From contig OZ022242.1 of NCBI GenBank assembly GCA_963978895.1, positions 19,082,977 through 19,146,976 on the forward strand: a DNA stretch of 64,000 nt. Direction: 5' to 3'. The notes under the pieces were generated by a model. The model was not told where the DNA came from, searched no databases, and saw only the letters and a list, made by a program, of their open reading frames with translations. Within the stretch, counting starts at the first letter, position 1. Each line of letters opens with the position of its first letter. The translations under genes and the position numbers were made by a program. Of this stretch, positions 20,203-30,426 are shown piece after piece. Source of the DNA: Erpobdella octoculata (Eukaryota; Annelida; Clitellata; Hirudinida; Erpobdellidae).

Positions 20203-21502
20203 TAGTTTTAATAAAAATGATGAAGCAACACAAAGCAGCTAACAACACTTATAAACTTATAATTGTATTTAAACTCAAATTTATGGTTAAGCTATTATTC
20301 GTTTTGGAGTATTAATTACTATTGGTGTAATATTTCAGGATCATTCACTGACTCTTCAAAACTGGATTGCTTAATTAGATATTAGCGAACAAATTTCTAA
20401 ACATACAGAAGTATATAATTTGCTCATGAATGAATTTTTGCATACTTTGCAGAGAATTGAAGTGAAAAGTTATGGCATATACATATATAACCAAGTATAG
20501 ATAGTAATGCATGGCTAGAACTATATGCACTCTAATCATTTTAAAGTAGATTCTACATTTACAACTACAACGTTAGATTTTCAAAATTACTATTTAAAAG
20601 AATCTCAATTTTTTGTTTTATTAAAAAAGTACCATCGCTTCATTAACATTATATTTTGTAATAAGCTGCCAATTCACTCCAGTTTTGCCTTTTTTGAACC
20701 ACTCAGATAATTGAAGTAGTTTTCAATAAATTAATTTTGTGCATGTTTTATTTAAAAAAATTCTAATTACTTACATCACAAAACTTTTCAATTATGAAAA
20801 AATTAGTTTCAGTAACTAAAACATAGAAAAAGATCCTTTTTAATGCAGTTACATCTCGTTATAGTTTTTTCTATGATGAAAAGGTTTTTTTAATTTCTGT
20901 AGTTTAAAAGATTACAAACGTATTGTTTTCAAAGAAAATTAATTAGTTTTAATAAAAATGATGAAGCAGCACAAAGCAGATAACAACACTAATAAACTTA
21001 TAATTGTATTTTTGGTTAAGTTAATATTCGTTTTTGAGTATTAATTACTGTTGGTGTAATATTCCAGGTTCATTCACTGACTTTTCAACACTGGATTGCC
21101 TAATTAGACATTAGTGAACAAGTTTCTAAACATATAGAAGTACATAATTTGCTCATAAATGAATTTCGCATACTTTGCAGAGAGTAGAAATGAAAATGCA
21201 TGAAATAAACATATAAAACAGTATAATTAGTAATGCATGGCTAGAACTATAAGCAATCTAATTGTTTCAAAGTAGATTCTACATTTACAACTGCACCGTG
21301 GGATTTTTCAAATTTACTAATTTTTAAAAACTCTCAAGTTTGTTTTGTTTTATTTAATACAGAATCTTCAGTTCATCGAAATTATATTTTGTAATAGGCT
21401 GCCATTTCATTTCAGTTTCGCCTTCTTTGAACCACTCAGATAATTGAAGCAGTTTTCAATCAATTAATGTTTTTGCATTTTTAATCAAAAAATTCTAATT
21501 AC
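20203..21502 (+). repeat. Tandem duplication just 3' of TLR-A
   Basis: Segments 20203-20775 and 20944-21502 are direct repeats offset by about 741 bp, both starting TAGTTTTAATAAAAATGATG and ending near CAGATAATTGAAG(T/C)AGTTTTC. They differ by scattered substitutions and small indels. A unique 168-bp spacer lies between. No coding potential was seen; the first copy contains the putative TLR-A polyadenylation signal. Confidence 0.8.
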
Positions 21503-21924
21503 TCAAAGCTTGGTTCTTCTGCGGCCCAAAATGTAATTTTTATAGGCTGTTTTGGGTGGCCTAAAATTGGGCCGCAGAAATAATTTTTATAGGCTGTTAT
21601 AGGTGGCCCAATTGTCTCTGCGGACTTTACATTATATTAAATTTTAAGATTAATTGGAGGAAATATAATGAAATTATAAAATAATAAATAAAACCTATAA
21701 AATGTTTTAAAAAATTAAAACCTATGTAGAAAAACAAACCATAAATTTTAATTTATCCCATTCAAAAAATATTAGTTCAAAAAATATTAAATACATTAAT
21801 CAGTTTTGAAATTTATAAAAATTTAAACAGTAAAAATAAGACAAAATATAATTATATTTTAGATTTAAAAAAAACACACTAAAAAATAGAAAATAATATA
21901 AAGTATAAAAATATTTTTATAAAA
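21503..21924. other. AT-rich intergenic stretch
   Basis: A GC-richer block at about 21520-21620 contains two inverted GGGCCGCAGAA-type segments, perhaps another small MITE. The rest is very AT-rich and resembles the sequence that also flanks the fold-back element at 60427 (CACTAAAAAATAGAAAATAA-like). No gene seen. Confidence 0.4.
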
Positions 21925-22158
21925 ACAACGCTAGTATAATAATGTACTAAAATAATAAAAATAATTTTAAAGTGTTTATATTACAATTTTTATTAAAACT
22001 AAAGCGTTGGGCAATGGAGATTTATAAATAAATTATATATAATATATAGATAACGCCCAACGCTCTTATATTCAAAACAAATAGTTCTAATAAAAAATGT
22101 AATATAAACACTTTAATTTTATTTTTAACATTTTAGTACATTAGTATACTAGCGTTGT
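21925..22158. mobile_element. Fold-back MITE, copy 1
   Basis: The element is an imperfect palindrome. The left arm starts ACAACGCTAGTATAATAATG and the reverse complement of the right arm starts ACAACGCTAGTATACTAATG, with about 100 bp per arm. An inner inverted pair, GCGTTGGGC/GCCCAACGC, lies near the centre. A second copy with the same design is at 60427-60662. There is no ORF. Confidence 0.75.
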
Positions 22159-22495
22159 TTTTATAAAAATATTGTTTATACTTTATATTTTATAAACCTT
22201 ATTGTTACATTGAAAATTATTACTGAGCTTATTACATCTATGGTTTTGAAATTTTTGCAATTTAATGTTCCTGTGTCGTAGTTTGATGAAATTTTGCTTA
22301 GAAATATGAAATCAATAGCCATTTCTATATTTTTCGAGAACAGATAATTTGTGCGTCCAGTAATTTTTCGATAACTGTAATGCTTTTTTTGTATCAGTGC
22401 AAGGTTTCAAAAAGGTTCTTGAAGTCATTTTAATTGTACATCTGATTAGTAGCGCAATAAATAGTCTGTTCAGTCTACAAAATGAATCTGCATAC
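22159..22495. other. AT-rich intergenic sequence
   Basis: No gene, motif or obvious terminus was recognised. It ends at the target duplication of the next element. Confidence 0.4.
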
Positions 22496-22926
22496 TAGGG
22501 ATGTCACGGGTTGTACTTTTTGGACTTTTCGGGTTCGGGTTATTGAATTTTGAACTTTCGGGTTCGGGTTTTCAATTTTCCAAAAACCGGGTTCGGGTTT
22601 TCAACTTTTTAAAAATGGGTCTCAAGTTCGGGTTCGGGTTTTTGATTTTCAAAATTTCGGGTTCGGATTTTAAAATTAAAAACCTTCGGCTTCGGGTCGG
22701 GTTAGGGTTGAATTTGAGTAGTACAATTTTCGAAATTTTGGAAATGCGCCGAAGAGTGAGCATAGCGCTGATATATATTTTATTATTGGTTAATCGGATC
22801 AAGTGAAATATTTTGAAAGTTCTGTATTATAACAATAATCAACATAAAAACTGCAGCAAATACTTTTGGTGTTCAATATTGTCTGTAATTTTATTTAATT
22901 TTCTTAAAATCTGCTTAATAATAGCT

Positions 22927-23190
22927 TTTTTACAAACTTTTATTTAGGTTAGAATCTCTGTTTGTGTGTGTGTGTGTGTTGCTTTCTCTGTACGCAAATC
23001 TTGCAAGTAAAAAATTTAACCAGCTTTTTGACTAGCTTAAAAGCTGAAACTTTCAGCATAGCTTTATATTGGATGACAATACATGATTCAATTGAAAAAA
23101 AACTTTAATTTGAACATCTTTCGTATTTATAAATTGAGTGTATTTGAAATTGAAGTTTGTGTTAAAAAACTCGTTTTTTCTTTTACTTGT
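22927..23190 (+). repeat. Copy 2 of the dispersed repeat family
   Basis: This closely matches 39259-39525 over about 250 bp, including TACAAACTTTTATTTAGGTT, a short TG run, GCAAATCTTGCAAGTAAAA and AAACTTTCAGCATAGC. The pattern (TG run, then conserved tail) suggests the 3' end of a SINE or LINE, but no head was recognised. Confidence 0.75.
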
Positions 23191-23379
23191 TCTTAAATTA
23201 GTCTAGCATTACATATGAGCGTCGCGTTCTTATCATAACAAATTTTATAACTATAACATAACATAAACGGTTCCTACGTGCCCTCAAATTGTTTATTTAA
23301 AATTTAAAATAATAGACAACTATACTTAAAGGCTAAAGGACGCTTTTGTCAAAAATTAGATCCAGTCATTAGACTTGGG

Positions 23380-23570
23380 GCGCCGCTACATGAAATATAT
23401 ACAACTCAGCACTTATTTATCGACCAGTTAAGAATGAAAAGCTGAATGGACTTGAGCAAATGTGAGTTAGTTCCTTGCTCAAGAAAAATACTTAGCCAAA
23501 CCTGGAATCGAACCCGAGTACTAAGGATAGCCAAGCCGGTCTCTAAACCACTAGACTAACTTGTGTCACA
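23380..23570 (-). mobile_element. tRNA-derived SINE (minus strand)
   Basis: On the minus strand, TTAGTCTAGTGGTTTAGAG looks like a pol III A box region and GGGTTCGATTCC is a B box, spaced as in a tRNA. The predicted cloverleaf is imperfect, and a non-tRNA tail follows toward 23380. It is most likely a SINE head, not a working tRNA gene. Confidence 0.6.
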
Positions 23571-23928
23571 AGATTGGTTTTTGTATGTAAAACAAAATGC
23601 TTAAAAATGTTCTTTAATACGAGATTTCATTAGATGTACCAAGTTTTGAAAACTCAGGAATTGTATTAAAATTTTTAAAGCTCGGGTTCGGGTTTTAATT
23701 TTTGAAACACCAGGTTCGGGTCGGGTTCGGGTTTCTCATTTTCAAAATTTCGGGTTCGGGTTTCTCTTTTTCAAAAATTCGGGTTCGGTTTTATATTTCA
23801 GAAAGTTCGTGTTCGGGTTCGGGTTTCACGTTTTCAAAAGTTCGGGTTCGGGTTCAGGTAGCCAAAAAAGACCGGGTAGTACCGAACTTCGGGTTCCGGT
23901 CGGGTACCCGTGACATCTTACTGCATAC

Positions 23929-25229
23929 CTTTTCCAAACTCGTCCTTGTTATGGGCATGGAAAATGAATGAATGAATCAATCAATCAATTTCACTTTATA
24001 TAACTTTTTTTCGACGAGGCGTTCAAAAGCGCTCGGCTACAAATTGAATGATAAAGAAAGTTTTCAGCCCCTGGCGAAAAGAAATGAGGGATGAAGACAT
24101 AGTAAGAGAAGAGAGAAGGTGGAAAAAAATTCAGAGAAAGGAACCAGAATAAGGAAATTTCATGTAGAATAAAACTTTTCACGCCCATTACTCAAGCGAA
24201 GCCTCAGCGGGCAACTGCTAGCTTGTTCCTACAATATTTCTCTGTTGTATCCCACAACGCAATTACATTTTATGGAATTACTTCATTTAATTTAAACAAA
24301 AGATTGCTACTACAAATTGTTGGAAAGACATTAAAACACTAAAAATACTTTTCAAACGTTACAGTATCAACGTTTCGAGTTAATAAGTAATAAGTTAATA
24401 AGTAGAGGTGTCTGTTATGACATCAGCAACAACATGTTATAATTATCTGAAATGCTTACACTAATTTACTTGGTAATGTTATTCAGCCGGAACTTATTAA
24501 GTAAACTACGCATCAGCAGGACTTGTTGATAACTATGAAATAAATAATATTGGAGTTTTTATGGTCTCAAAAAATAGCAATTTCACGCTCGGCTTGTATA
24601 ATCATAGATATTTTAAAATGATTTTACTGCCAAAAAAGTTTTTTATATTATTTTTGTTAGCTTGTTTATTAATCAAATTAAATACGAATTTGCTTTCTGG
24701 GGCGGATGTTGAAAGAGGCTGCATAGGAAGTGGTTTGTGAAATTTTTAATTTGAATCTGATGTTCATCCAAGACTAAAAGATAATTGTTAGTTTACAATT
24801 TTGAACACTCAAATTATACAATAATGAATGCCAGTTGCAGTATTCTAGCCTTTAGCACCAGAAAATATTTTTGGTGTTCACACATTAACGCTCACAATCT
24901 CAAGCTAAAAAATCTCATTTTTGATTTCTCGGTGTGTTGAGTTTGTTGAAAAATTTGTAATTTCAGGCTTACTATGAGTTTCTTAATTTTATAATTTTTG
25001 AGTTGTTGTGTGAATGAGACTGGGACATTATTAGAGGGTCGCATTAAATTAAAAATGTTCAACCCACATCATCCCGCTGTTCCACGTGTGGGACAACACA
25101 TGTTTTACCATTATATAAACTTTGTAGTTTTATTATCTGCCATTTGGTTATTTTATCATTTTTGAATGATAAAAACAACGGCTTTTTTAAATTGAGTGTC
25201 GATGGCTTTTAAATTTTGTGATTTCCATT
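23929..25229. other. Intergenic sequence without recognisable gene
   Basis: Mixed AT-rich sequence with short TTAATAAGTAA repeats near 24385-24405. It precedes the piggyBac remnant and may include its decayed upstream part, but no motif supports that. Confidence 0.35.
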
Positions 25230-25555
25230 TTTTATATTTGGTTTGGAAGCTGCATTGCAGAATGCTTTTCAGCTGTATCGATCAACCAAACTTAGAAAAC
25301 AACGTATAAGAAATGTACAATGCTTATACAAACATATCTGAAGAAATATGGACAACCACCTTTGGCAGGGATGCCAACAAAGCACATCATGATGGACAAA
25401 CGAGTCCTCCCTGATGCCCAATATGATAACTTCCACAAGGGTTTGCAGAAAGGGCTTGCAGAAAGTGCAAAAAGTGCAACTCAACGTCCATGTGGCTTGT
25501 GAGGAAGCAAAGTGAGAAATGTGTGCACCAAACGTGATATTGGGCTGCATTTAAG
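25230..25555 (+). pseudogene. piggyBac transposase C-terminal remnant
   Basis: The translation begins LEAALQNAFQLYRSTKLRKQ, matching the conserved NA--LY segment late in piggyBac transposases. It continues through a frame-broken stretch to VCTKRDIGLHLR, the end of the cysteine-rich domain (usually C--C-VGLH--CF). The MULE A2 element cuts it at 25555; the last codons reappear after 28380 as HLRCS and a stop. Stops and frameshifts make it inactive. Confidence 0.65.
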
Positions 25556-25644
25556 GGTTCTAGAACAAATCGTCGCAGGACAATTCGTCGCAGGACAATT
25601 CGTGGCAAACTAAACCTAAACAAATTGCACTTGAAGCCAATGAA

Positions 25645-25965
25645 CTGGGATTTGCTCTTTTACCATATAATATCTGGGACTGCTGCCAAGCTGTCCGTGA
25701 TGACATTCCTCGTACTAACAACACAGTTGAAGGATTGCACAATGCATTTGCACGGACGGTTCAAATTGCACGTCAAACACTATCGAAGTTAGTAGTGAAA
25801 CTACAAAAAGAACAAAACATCAACCGGATGAAGGTTTGCAGGTAAACGTCTTCCTCTGAGGAAAAAGAAATATTGAGATTTGGATCGTCGATTGCGTACT
25901 GTTGTGATGGAATATGAGAATCGTTCATCAATTGATTATTCGCAGGGATGCAGCCATAACATTAC
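25645..25965 (+). pseudogene. MULE transposase C-terminal fragment (A2 copy)
   Basis: It encodes NIWDCCQAVRDDIPRTNNTV and EGLHNAFARTVQIARQTLSK, then a KLQKEQNINRMK segment. This copy lacks the stop seen in the A1 copy at DCY*AV but has its own indels after KVCR. Only the last third of the enzyme is present. Confidence 0.7.
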
Positions 25966-26421
25966 TTTAATAGATTAATAAAATAATTTTTGCTAACACG
26001 TGTTTGTGTTAAATTGCTATCTTTTTTATATAAAAGGTAGATTTAATATTATAATATTCTACTCAATCAACACTTGATAATAATTAAGAGACCATTCATA
26101 TATTACGTACGCACCGAGGAAGAAGAAATGTGTGGTAACAGGACGTTTCGCCCCCTGGACGATTCGCACCCTGGACGATTCGCCCCCTCCCTAGACGATT
26201 CGCCCCCTGGTCGATTCACACCCTGGACGATTCGCCCCCTGGTCGATTCGCACTCTGGACGTTTCGCCCCCTGGTCGATTCGCACTCTGGACGGTTCGCC
26301 CCCTGGTCGATTCGCACTATGGACGATTCGCCCCCTGGACCATTTGCCCCTGGTTGACTGTCTATTCACTGTCTGTTAAATTTAAATATTTTTTTTATTA
26401 TTTCTACCACGTTTTTCTTGA

Positions 26422-26423
<2 letters not shown>

Positions 26424-26506
<83 letters not shown>
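26424..26506. repeat. (TA)n microsatellite
   Basis: About 41 uninterrupted TA units inside MULE B. Confidence 0.95.
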
Positions 26507-26510
<4 letters not shown>

Positions 26511-26841
26511 AAAAGCGTTCTATCCTATTTAAAAATGGCAGATGGTTAGTTTGAGTAAACGGTTCCTCACGTTTTAAGTTTTAACAAAATATGGCTTGTT
26601 TGTTATACGATTGTCCATAATTAATGCATGACTCCATCAAGACATTTCTCACATAGCCCAGAGAAATATTATTTTCTTTTTTTGGTTAACAAAAATGTGT
26701 TATTTTAAAGAGTTTTGTTTATTTATATTTGTATATACGTTATTTTAAAGTTTCAAAAATAAATTATGGAACATATTTGCATTAAATGTTTTCTGTGTAT
26801 TTTGTTTGAATGATTAATTATTTTAAACTATAGAAATTACG

Positions 26842-27020
26842 ATGAAGTGGACTGATGAGAAAGTGCTTAAATTGATCAGTCTTTTCAAAGAAAATCGGAA
26901 TCCTTATGACATAATAAAAAGTTCATTATATTATAAGCCAGTAAAAAAGCGGCTTGCAGTTAAAACAATTGCATAAAGCCTCGGAAGTGCTGCTAGTGTG
27001 CTACGAAGTATTTTATGCTA
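26842..27020 (+). pseudogene. MADF/SANT-like domain fragment inside MULE B
   Basis: From ATG 26842 the frame reads MKWTDEKVLKLISLFKENRN, then PYDIIKSSLYYKPVKKR and LAVKTIA before a stop. The spacing W-x8-LI-x-L-F-x-E fits the first helices of MADF or Myb/SANT-like domains, which bind DNA in host factors and in Harbinger-type accessory proteins. The third helix is degenerate. It may be a captured gene piece or part of an unknown element ORF. Confidence 0.45.
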
Positions 27021-27195
27021 ATTATAAATGGTAAATTAGACTACCTGCCGCTGTTTTGTTTCATTATAATACGTTTAAAGTTTTGGACCTTTGTTCACGT
27101 AACCGCCACTTTTTGGATGGCACACACGCTTAAATAGCCGTGCCAGGCGTGGTAAGTTGGATTTGTACCAACTGGCGCCGCTACTCTTCAATGAA

Positions 27196-27380
27196 GCGGA
27201 ATATGTTACTCTGCAAGTCAACCTGATATCCGAGAAAAGATTTCGCAGGTACAAAGGACGACCTATGCCAGACTGCAAGGAAAATTATCTGACGTGTTGG
27301 AGAAGTATGCGGAACATGAAATAACCACTTCTAAACTTCTGCGTGCCTGTGCGCACATATATGGGCCAGGCGGAGAATGA
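27196..27380 (+). pseudogene. Possible captured terminal exon in MULE B, unknown product
   Basis: An open stretch of higher GC than its surroundings ends in TGA at 27378-27380, immediately followed by an AATAAA signal at about 27383. It encodes helical sequence including YARLQGKLSDVLEKYAEHE and TTSKLLRACAHIYGPGGE. I do not recognise the family. The layout (ORF end plus polyadenylation signal) resembles a last exon carried by a non-autonomous MULE. Confidence 0.35.
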
Positions 27381-27502
27381 TCAATAAAATTTACAACAAA
27401 AATGCAGTGCTTATCATTTGTTAATCTGTTTTAAAACATCATTATATACTTATGATAAAGTGAGATAACGATTCGTGGCTTAGTCATTACTAACGCTACG
27501 TT

Positions 27503-27772
27503 AAACAATGTCAAACCTCTTAAAATTGAGTTCCACTTAAAAGATTTGTAAATTTAAAAAAACATTTAAACCATAGGCGTAGAGTTCGGGAAGGGGTCAT
27601 CAAGAAATTGAAATTGATATTAACATTTTGAAACAATGTCAAACCTCTTAAAATTGAGTTCCACTTAAAAGATTTGTAAATTTAAAAAAACATTTAAACC
27701 ATAGGCGTAGAGTTCGGGAAGGGGTCATCAAGAAATCGCTAAAGAAATTGAAATTGATATTAACATTTTGAA
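27503..27772 (+). repeat. Two-copy tandem duplication, 128-bp period
   Basis: The segment starting AAACAATGTCAAACCTCTTA is repeated once at an offset of 128 bp (27503 and 27631), almost without change. The second copy has an 8-base insertion (cgctaaag). The high identity implies a recent duplication within MULE B. Confidence 0.85.
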
Positions 27773-28713
27773 AAAGAACATTAATAGCACTTTTGAAGAA
27801 GTACCTTCTTAACTTTCGTTCCCTGAATGAGAACTACCTCCATAGTAAAAAATAACAATAAAATAATATTTAAGCAAGTTCAGAAAACGTGATAAAAATA
27901 AAAAAAAAATTATATTTAACTCTAATAAACCGTCAAACACGCAGGGAGCGAATTGTCCAGAATGCGAATCGACCAGGGGGCGAACCGTCCCTGGTGCGAA
28001 TCGACCAGGGGGCGAACCGTCCAGAGTGCGAATCGACCAGGGGGCGAACCGTCCAGGGTGCGAATCGACCAGGGGGCGAACAGTCCAGAGTGCGAATCGA
28101 CCAGGGGGCGAAACGTCTAGGAAGGGGGCGAACCGTCCAGGGGGCGAATCGTCTGGAAACCGAAGAAATGTGTTACAAGTAAATGATGCAGAGACAGGTG
28201 GGCCAAAGATCTGTTATAAGAATTTTTAGCTTTTCTTAGAATTATTATTTTTGGTATTATTTTGAAGAAAAAACAAAATATAATAAAGATATTAACTATT
28301 AATTAGGAATTGTCCGCTTTTCTGCAACGAATTGTCCACGCCGACTTGTCCGTTTTTCAGTGAAGAATTGTCCGGATACCGCACTTAAGATGTTCCTAAG
28401 ACTACCACTATCAATTAAAAATGCTAAAACATTGTGTGCACATTTAATATTGTTAAGAATCAACTTTTTTGAAAATTTTCTTATGTTATAGGTCTCAAAA
28501 CAATTATTCATCATGCTTATTAAATTCTTTATATTAGCTTGACCGTGTTTGCTTTCTTGCTTGAGCTATACGTTGGGACAATATACCACTCAAATAAACT
28601 AGTTTTCCGTAATTCAATCAAGTTAAAATTTGGTAAGTTCATTTTTCGCTACGGACTTTACAATCTATAAAATCAATAAAAAGTTTAACAAAATTTAAAA
28701 ATTGAAAACTTTT

Positions 28714-28926
28714 TATAGAAAACCAATTTCATATTTTACATTAATATTATAGAAAACCAATTTCTTATTTTACATTAATATTATAGAAAACCAATTTCTT
28801 ATTTTACATTAATATTATAGAAAACCAATTTCTTATTTTACATTAATATTATAGAAAACCAATTTCTTATTTTACATTAATATTATAGAAAACCAATTTC
28901 TTATTTTACATTAATATTATATATTA
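28714..28926 (+). repeat. 34-bp minisatellite, about six copies
   Basis: The unit TATAGAAAACCAATTTCTTA plus TTTTACATTAATAT repeats head to tail with virtually no divergence except in the first unit. There are no spacers. Confidence 0.92.
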
Positions 28927-29061
28927 TGACTAATAAAATACCAAATAGATATGTGTCGGGACACGTAAACCCGCTAACAAAATATCGCTTGTGTCCGGTC
29001 AAATAAACCCCACTTACATAATATCTCTTTATGTCAATAATTGATATTGAAATGATATCCA

Positions 29062-29250
29062 TCATCTACTTGCCAAAACAGCAGCCGTATTGCAAACAGC
29101 AACAGTCACAATTGCGACTTCATCTACTGCTGGAGCGTTGAATTGGAATTCGTGAGTTCCAACGGGTCGTTTATCTGCTCTGATTACGACTTTGTAGTCA
29201 TCCCGTGACATGTGATCCACCGCAGTATTGAACAATCGAACCAACGCATA
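29062..29250 (-). pseudogene. Helitron Rep/helicase protein fragment
   Basis: The minus-strand frame reads DHMSRDDYKVVIRADKRPVG, then FQFNAPAVDEVAIVTV. The pattern DY-VVIRADK-P-G followed by FNAP--DEVAIV is highly typical of the N-terminal part of Helitron proteins. Only about 60 residues remain, with no HUH motif or helicase domain, so this is a fragment. Confidence 0.7.
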
Positions 29251-29679
29251 ATGTTAAGTAGTTTCTGCTAATCTTGAAGAATTACTCTTTTCATGGCCGT
29301 ATTGATCGTTTGACGCCGATCAAGTTGTTCCACCATATTGTCCATGAAATAAATTTGGAAGAATTTTTGCTGTGCGTCTTCAAAAGCTTACTTAAATTCG
29401 ATGGTGAATTTGTTCTAGTTCTATCTTTAAAGTTGAAAACAAATTCAGAATTACTGATTTATAATTACTAAAAGAAAATGAACGATTACTCTGTTGAGCA
29501 GAAATTACCTTGAATGTCGGATTGAATGCTGAGCTAGAAAGTTATATAAATAGAATAGATTGGTTGAAATTAGTTTTTTCTGCAAACAGTAGTGAACACA
29601 GTTCTGGACTAACGTGTTGCTAGTGAGAACATTTTTGTGGGTTGCTGTAGCTAGACCCAGTTTGAACTAGAGTCCACCA
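29251..29679. other. Intergenic sequence, nothing recognised
   Basis: Contains an open frame at 29274-29471 (LVLVLSLKLKTN near its end) with no recognisable family and ordinary AT-rich composition. Confidence 0.35.
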
Positions 29680-29990
29680 GCTGTGTCTCAGAACATGGTA
29701 CACAAATCAGGTGATGCACAACGAAAAAAAAGAAAAAAGGTGTGATTTGGTTTTGTGGTGGACCGCTAACTTGTGGCTGAGCGTTGTTGGACTTAATCGG
29801 ACTCTTTGGGAGTTGTCGGATCTGTAAGAGGATTTTAAATGGCGGCAGCAATTGCGTGAAAAGCTTCTCAAGTATAGACTGTAGGGTTTGCTTGGCAGAA
29901 GGTTGTTTCCAAGGACGGGAGTTTTGTCGGGATGATTGTTTCAAAAGAAAGTTTGAGCAGCAACGAACTTGGCGGCGGTGATTCGGGTGA
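29680..29990 (+). pseudogene. Unknown Cys-rich coding remnant, related to 34400-34640 (minus)
   Basis: A GC-richer block encodes SCRICKRILNGGSNC and CRVCLAEGCFQGREFCRDDC with CxxC pairs. Shared landmarks with the minus strand of 34400-34640 are ACACAA(A/G)TCAGGTG, TTTTGTGG(T/C)GGA(C/A)CGCTA and TGTGGCTGAG(C/T)GTT in the same order. The two are diverged copies of one repeat, probably a retroelement reading frame. The family was not identified. Confidence 0.4.
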
Positions 29991-30426
29991 TGTGCGCGAT
30001 GATTACATTTGCAGGATGTTCCAGGGTTGCGGCAAGATAAATCGCATTTGCTGAATCATCATCAGTTTTGGGCAATTGGGAAAATGAATCCCCCCGTTCA
30101 TTAGCTATTTTTTAAGGCAAAAGAGCATAAAGATTTTTAAAAATTTTGTCCATTTTTTTTTAATTTTTGGCCCTACGAAATTGCTAAAATGACGCGCCTG
30201 GCATAAGAGGGCAGCACATTTTGCCTTCTCCCAGGGCGCACAAACCAACGCTACAAAACTGATTTTCAGAGCTAAAACTTACGCTTGCCAATTTGCTACA
30301 AAATACAAAAGGGCTCAATTGAAATTTGTTAATGACAAACATTATTGAATAATACGCCCAATTTTGAATAATGCTTTTTTAGCGCATCATATAAGACAAC
30401 TATTATGGTACCATTGTAAAATGATG
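29991..30426. other. Intergenic sequence, no gene seen
   Basis: AT-rich with a block at about 30170-30235 (GACGCGCCTGGCATAAGAGG) that resembles repeat-derived sequence. No ORF of note. Confidence 0.35.

Larger units (their letters stand above)
22496..23920. mobile_element. hAT-like element with GGGTTCGGGTTTT arrays at both ends
   Basis: The ends read TAGGGATGTCACGGGT and, reverse complemented, TAAGATGTCACGGGT. A perfect 8-bp duplication ctgcatac flanks it (22488-22495 and 23921-23928). Degenerate GGGTTCGGGTTT repeats fill 22520-22710 on the left and 23680-23900 on the right. The middle holds a dispersed repeat (22927-23190) and a tRNA-derived SINE. There is no transposase. A related end begins near 63631. 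Confidence 0.75.
26134..28161. mobile_element. MULE element B with long tandem-repeat TIRs, nested in A2
   Basis: The termini start GGTAACAGGACGTTTCGCC (left) and, reverse complemented, GGTTTCCAGACGATTCGCC (right). Each TIR is an array of the alternating units GGACGATTCGCCCCCT and GGTCGATTCGCAC (26134-26355 and 27941-28161). Both sides are flanked by gaagaaatgtgt, and removing the element restores sequence parallel to MULE A1 at 13410-13470. Inside lie a TA repeat, a MADF-like fragment and a possible captured exon, but no MULE transposase. Confidence 0.82.
25556..28380. mobile_element. MULE element A2, inserted in piggyBac remnant
   Basis: The left end starts GGTTCTAGAACAAATCG followed by GTCGCAGGACAATTCGTCGC-type repeats; the reverse complement of the right end starts GGTATCCGGACAATTC. 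The flanking 9-mers gcatttaag (25547-25555) and gcacttaag (28381-28389) differ at one base. The transposase remnant is nearly the same as in A1. Another MULE (B) is inserted at 26134-28161. Confidence 0.78.

Noticed and set aside
22520..22710. Telomere-like G-rich repeat
   Set aside because: The unit is a degenerate GGGTTCGGGTTTT confined to a bounded transposable element, not TTAGGG, and it recurs at the other end.
26074..26379. Frames through the MULE B arrays (Pro/Asp/Arg-rich) as genes
   Set aside because: All frames and both strands are open because the unit is short and lacks stops; the DNA is a terminal inverted repeat.
28714..28926. CRISPR-like array
   Set aside because: The 34-bp units abut without unique spacers, and the context is an animal genome. 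The same holds for the 13-bp repeat at 40747.
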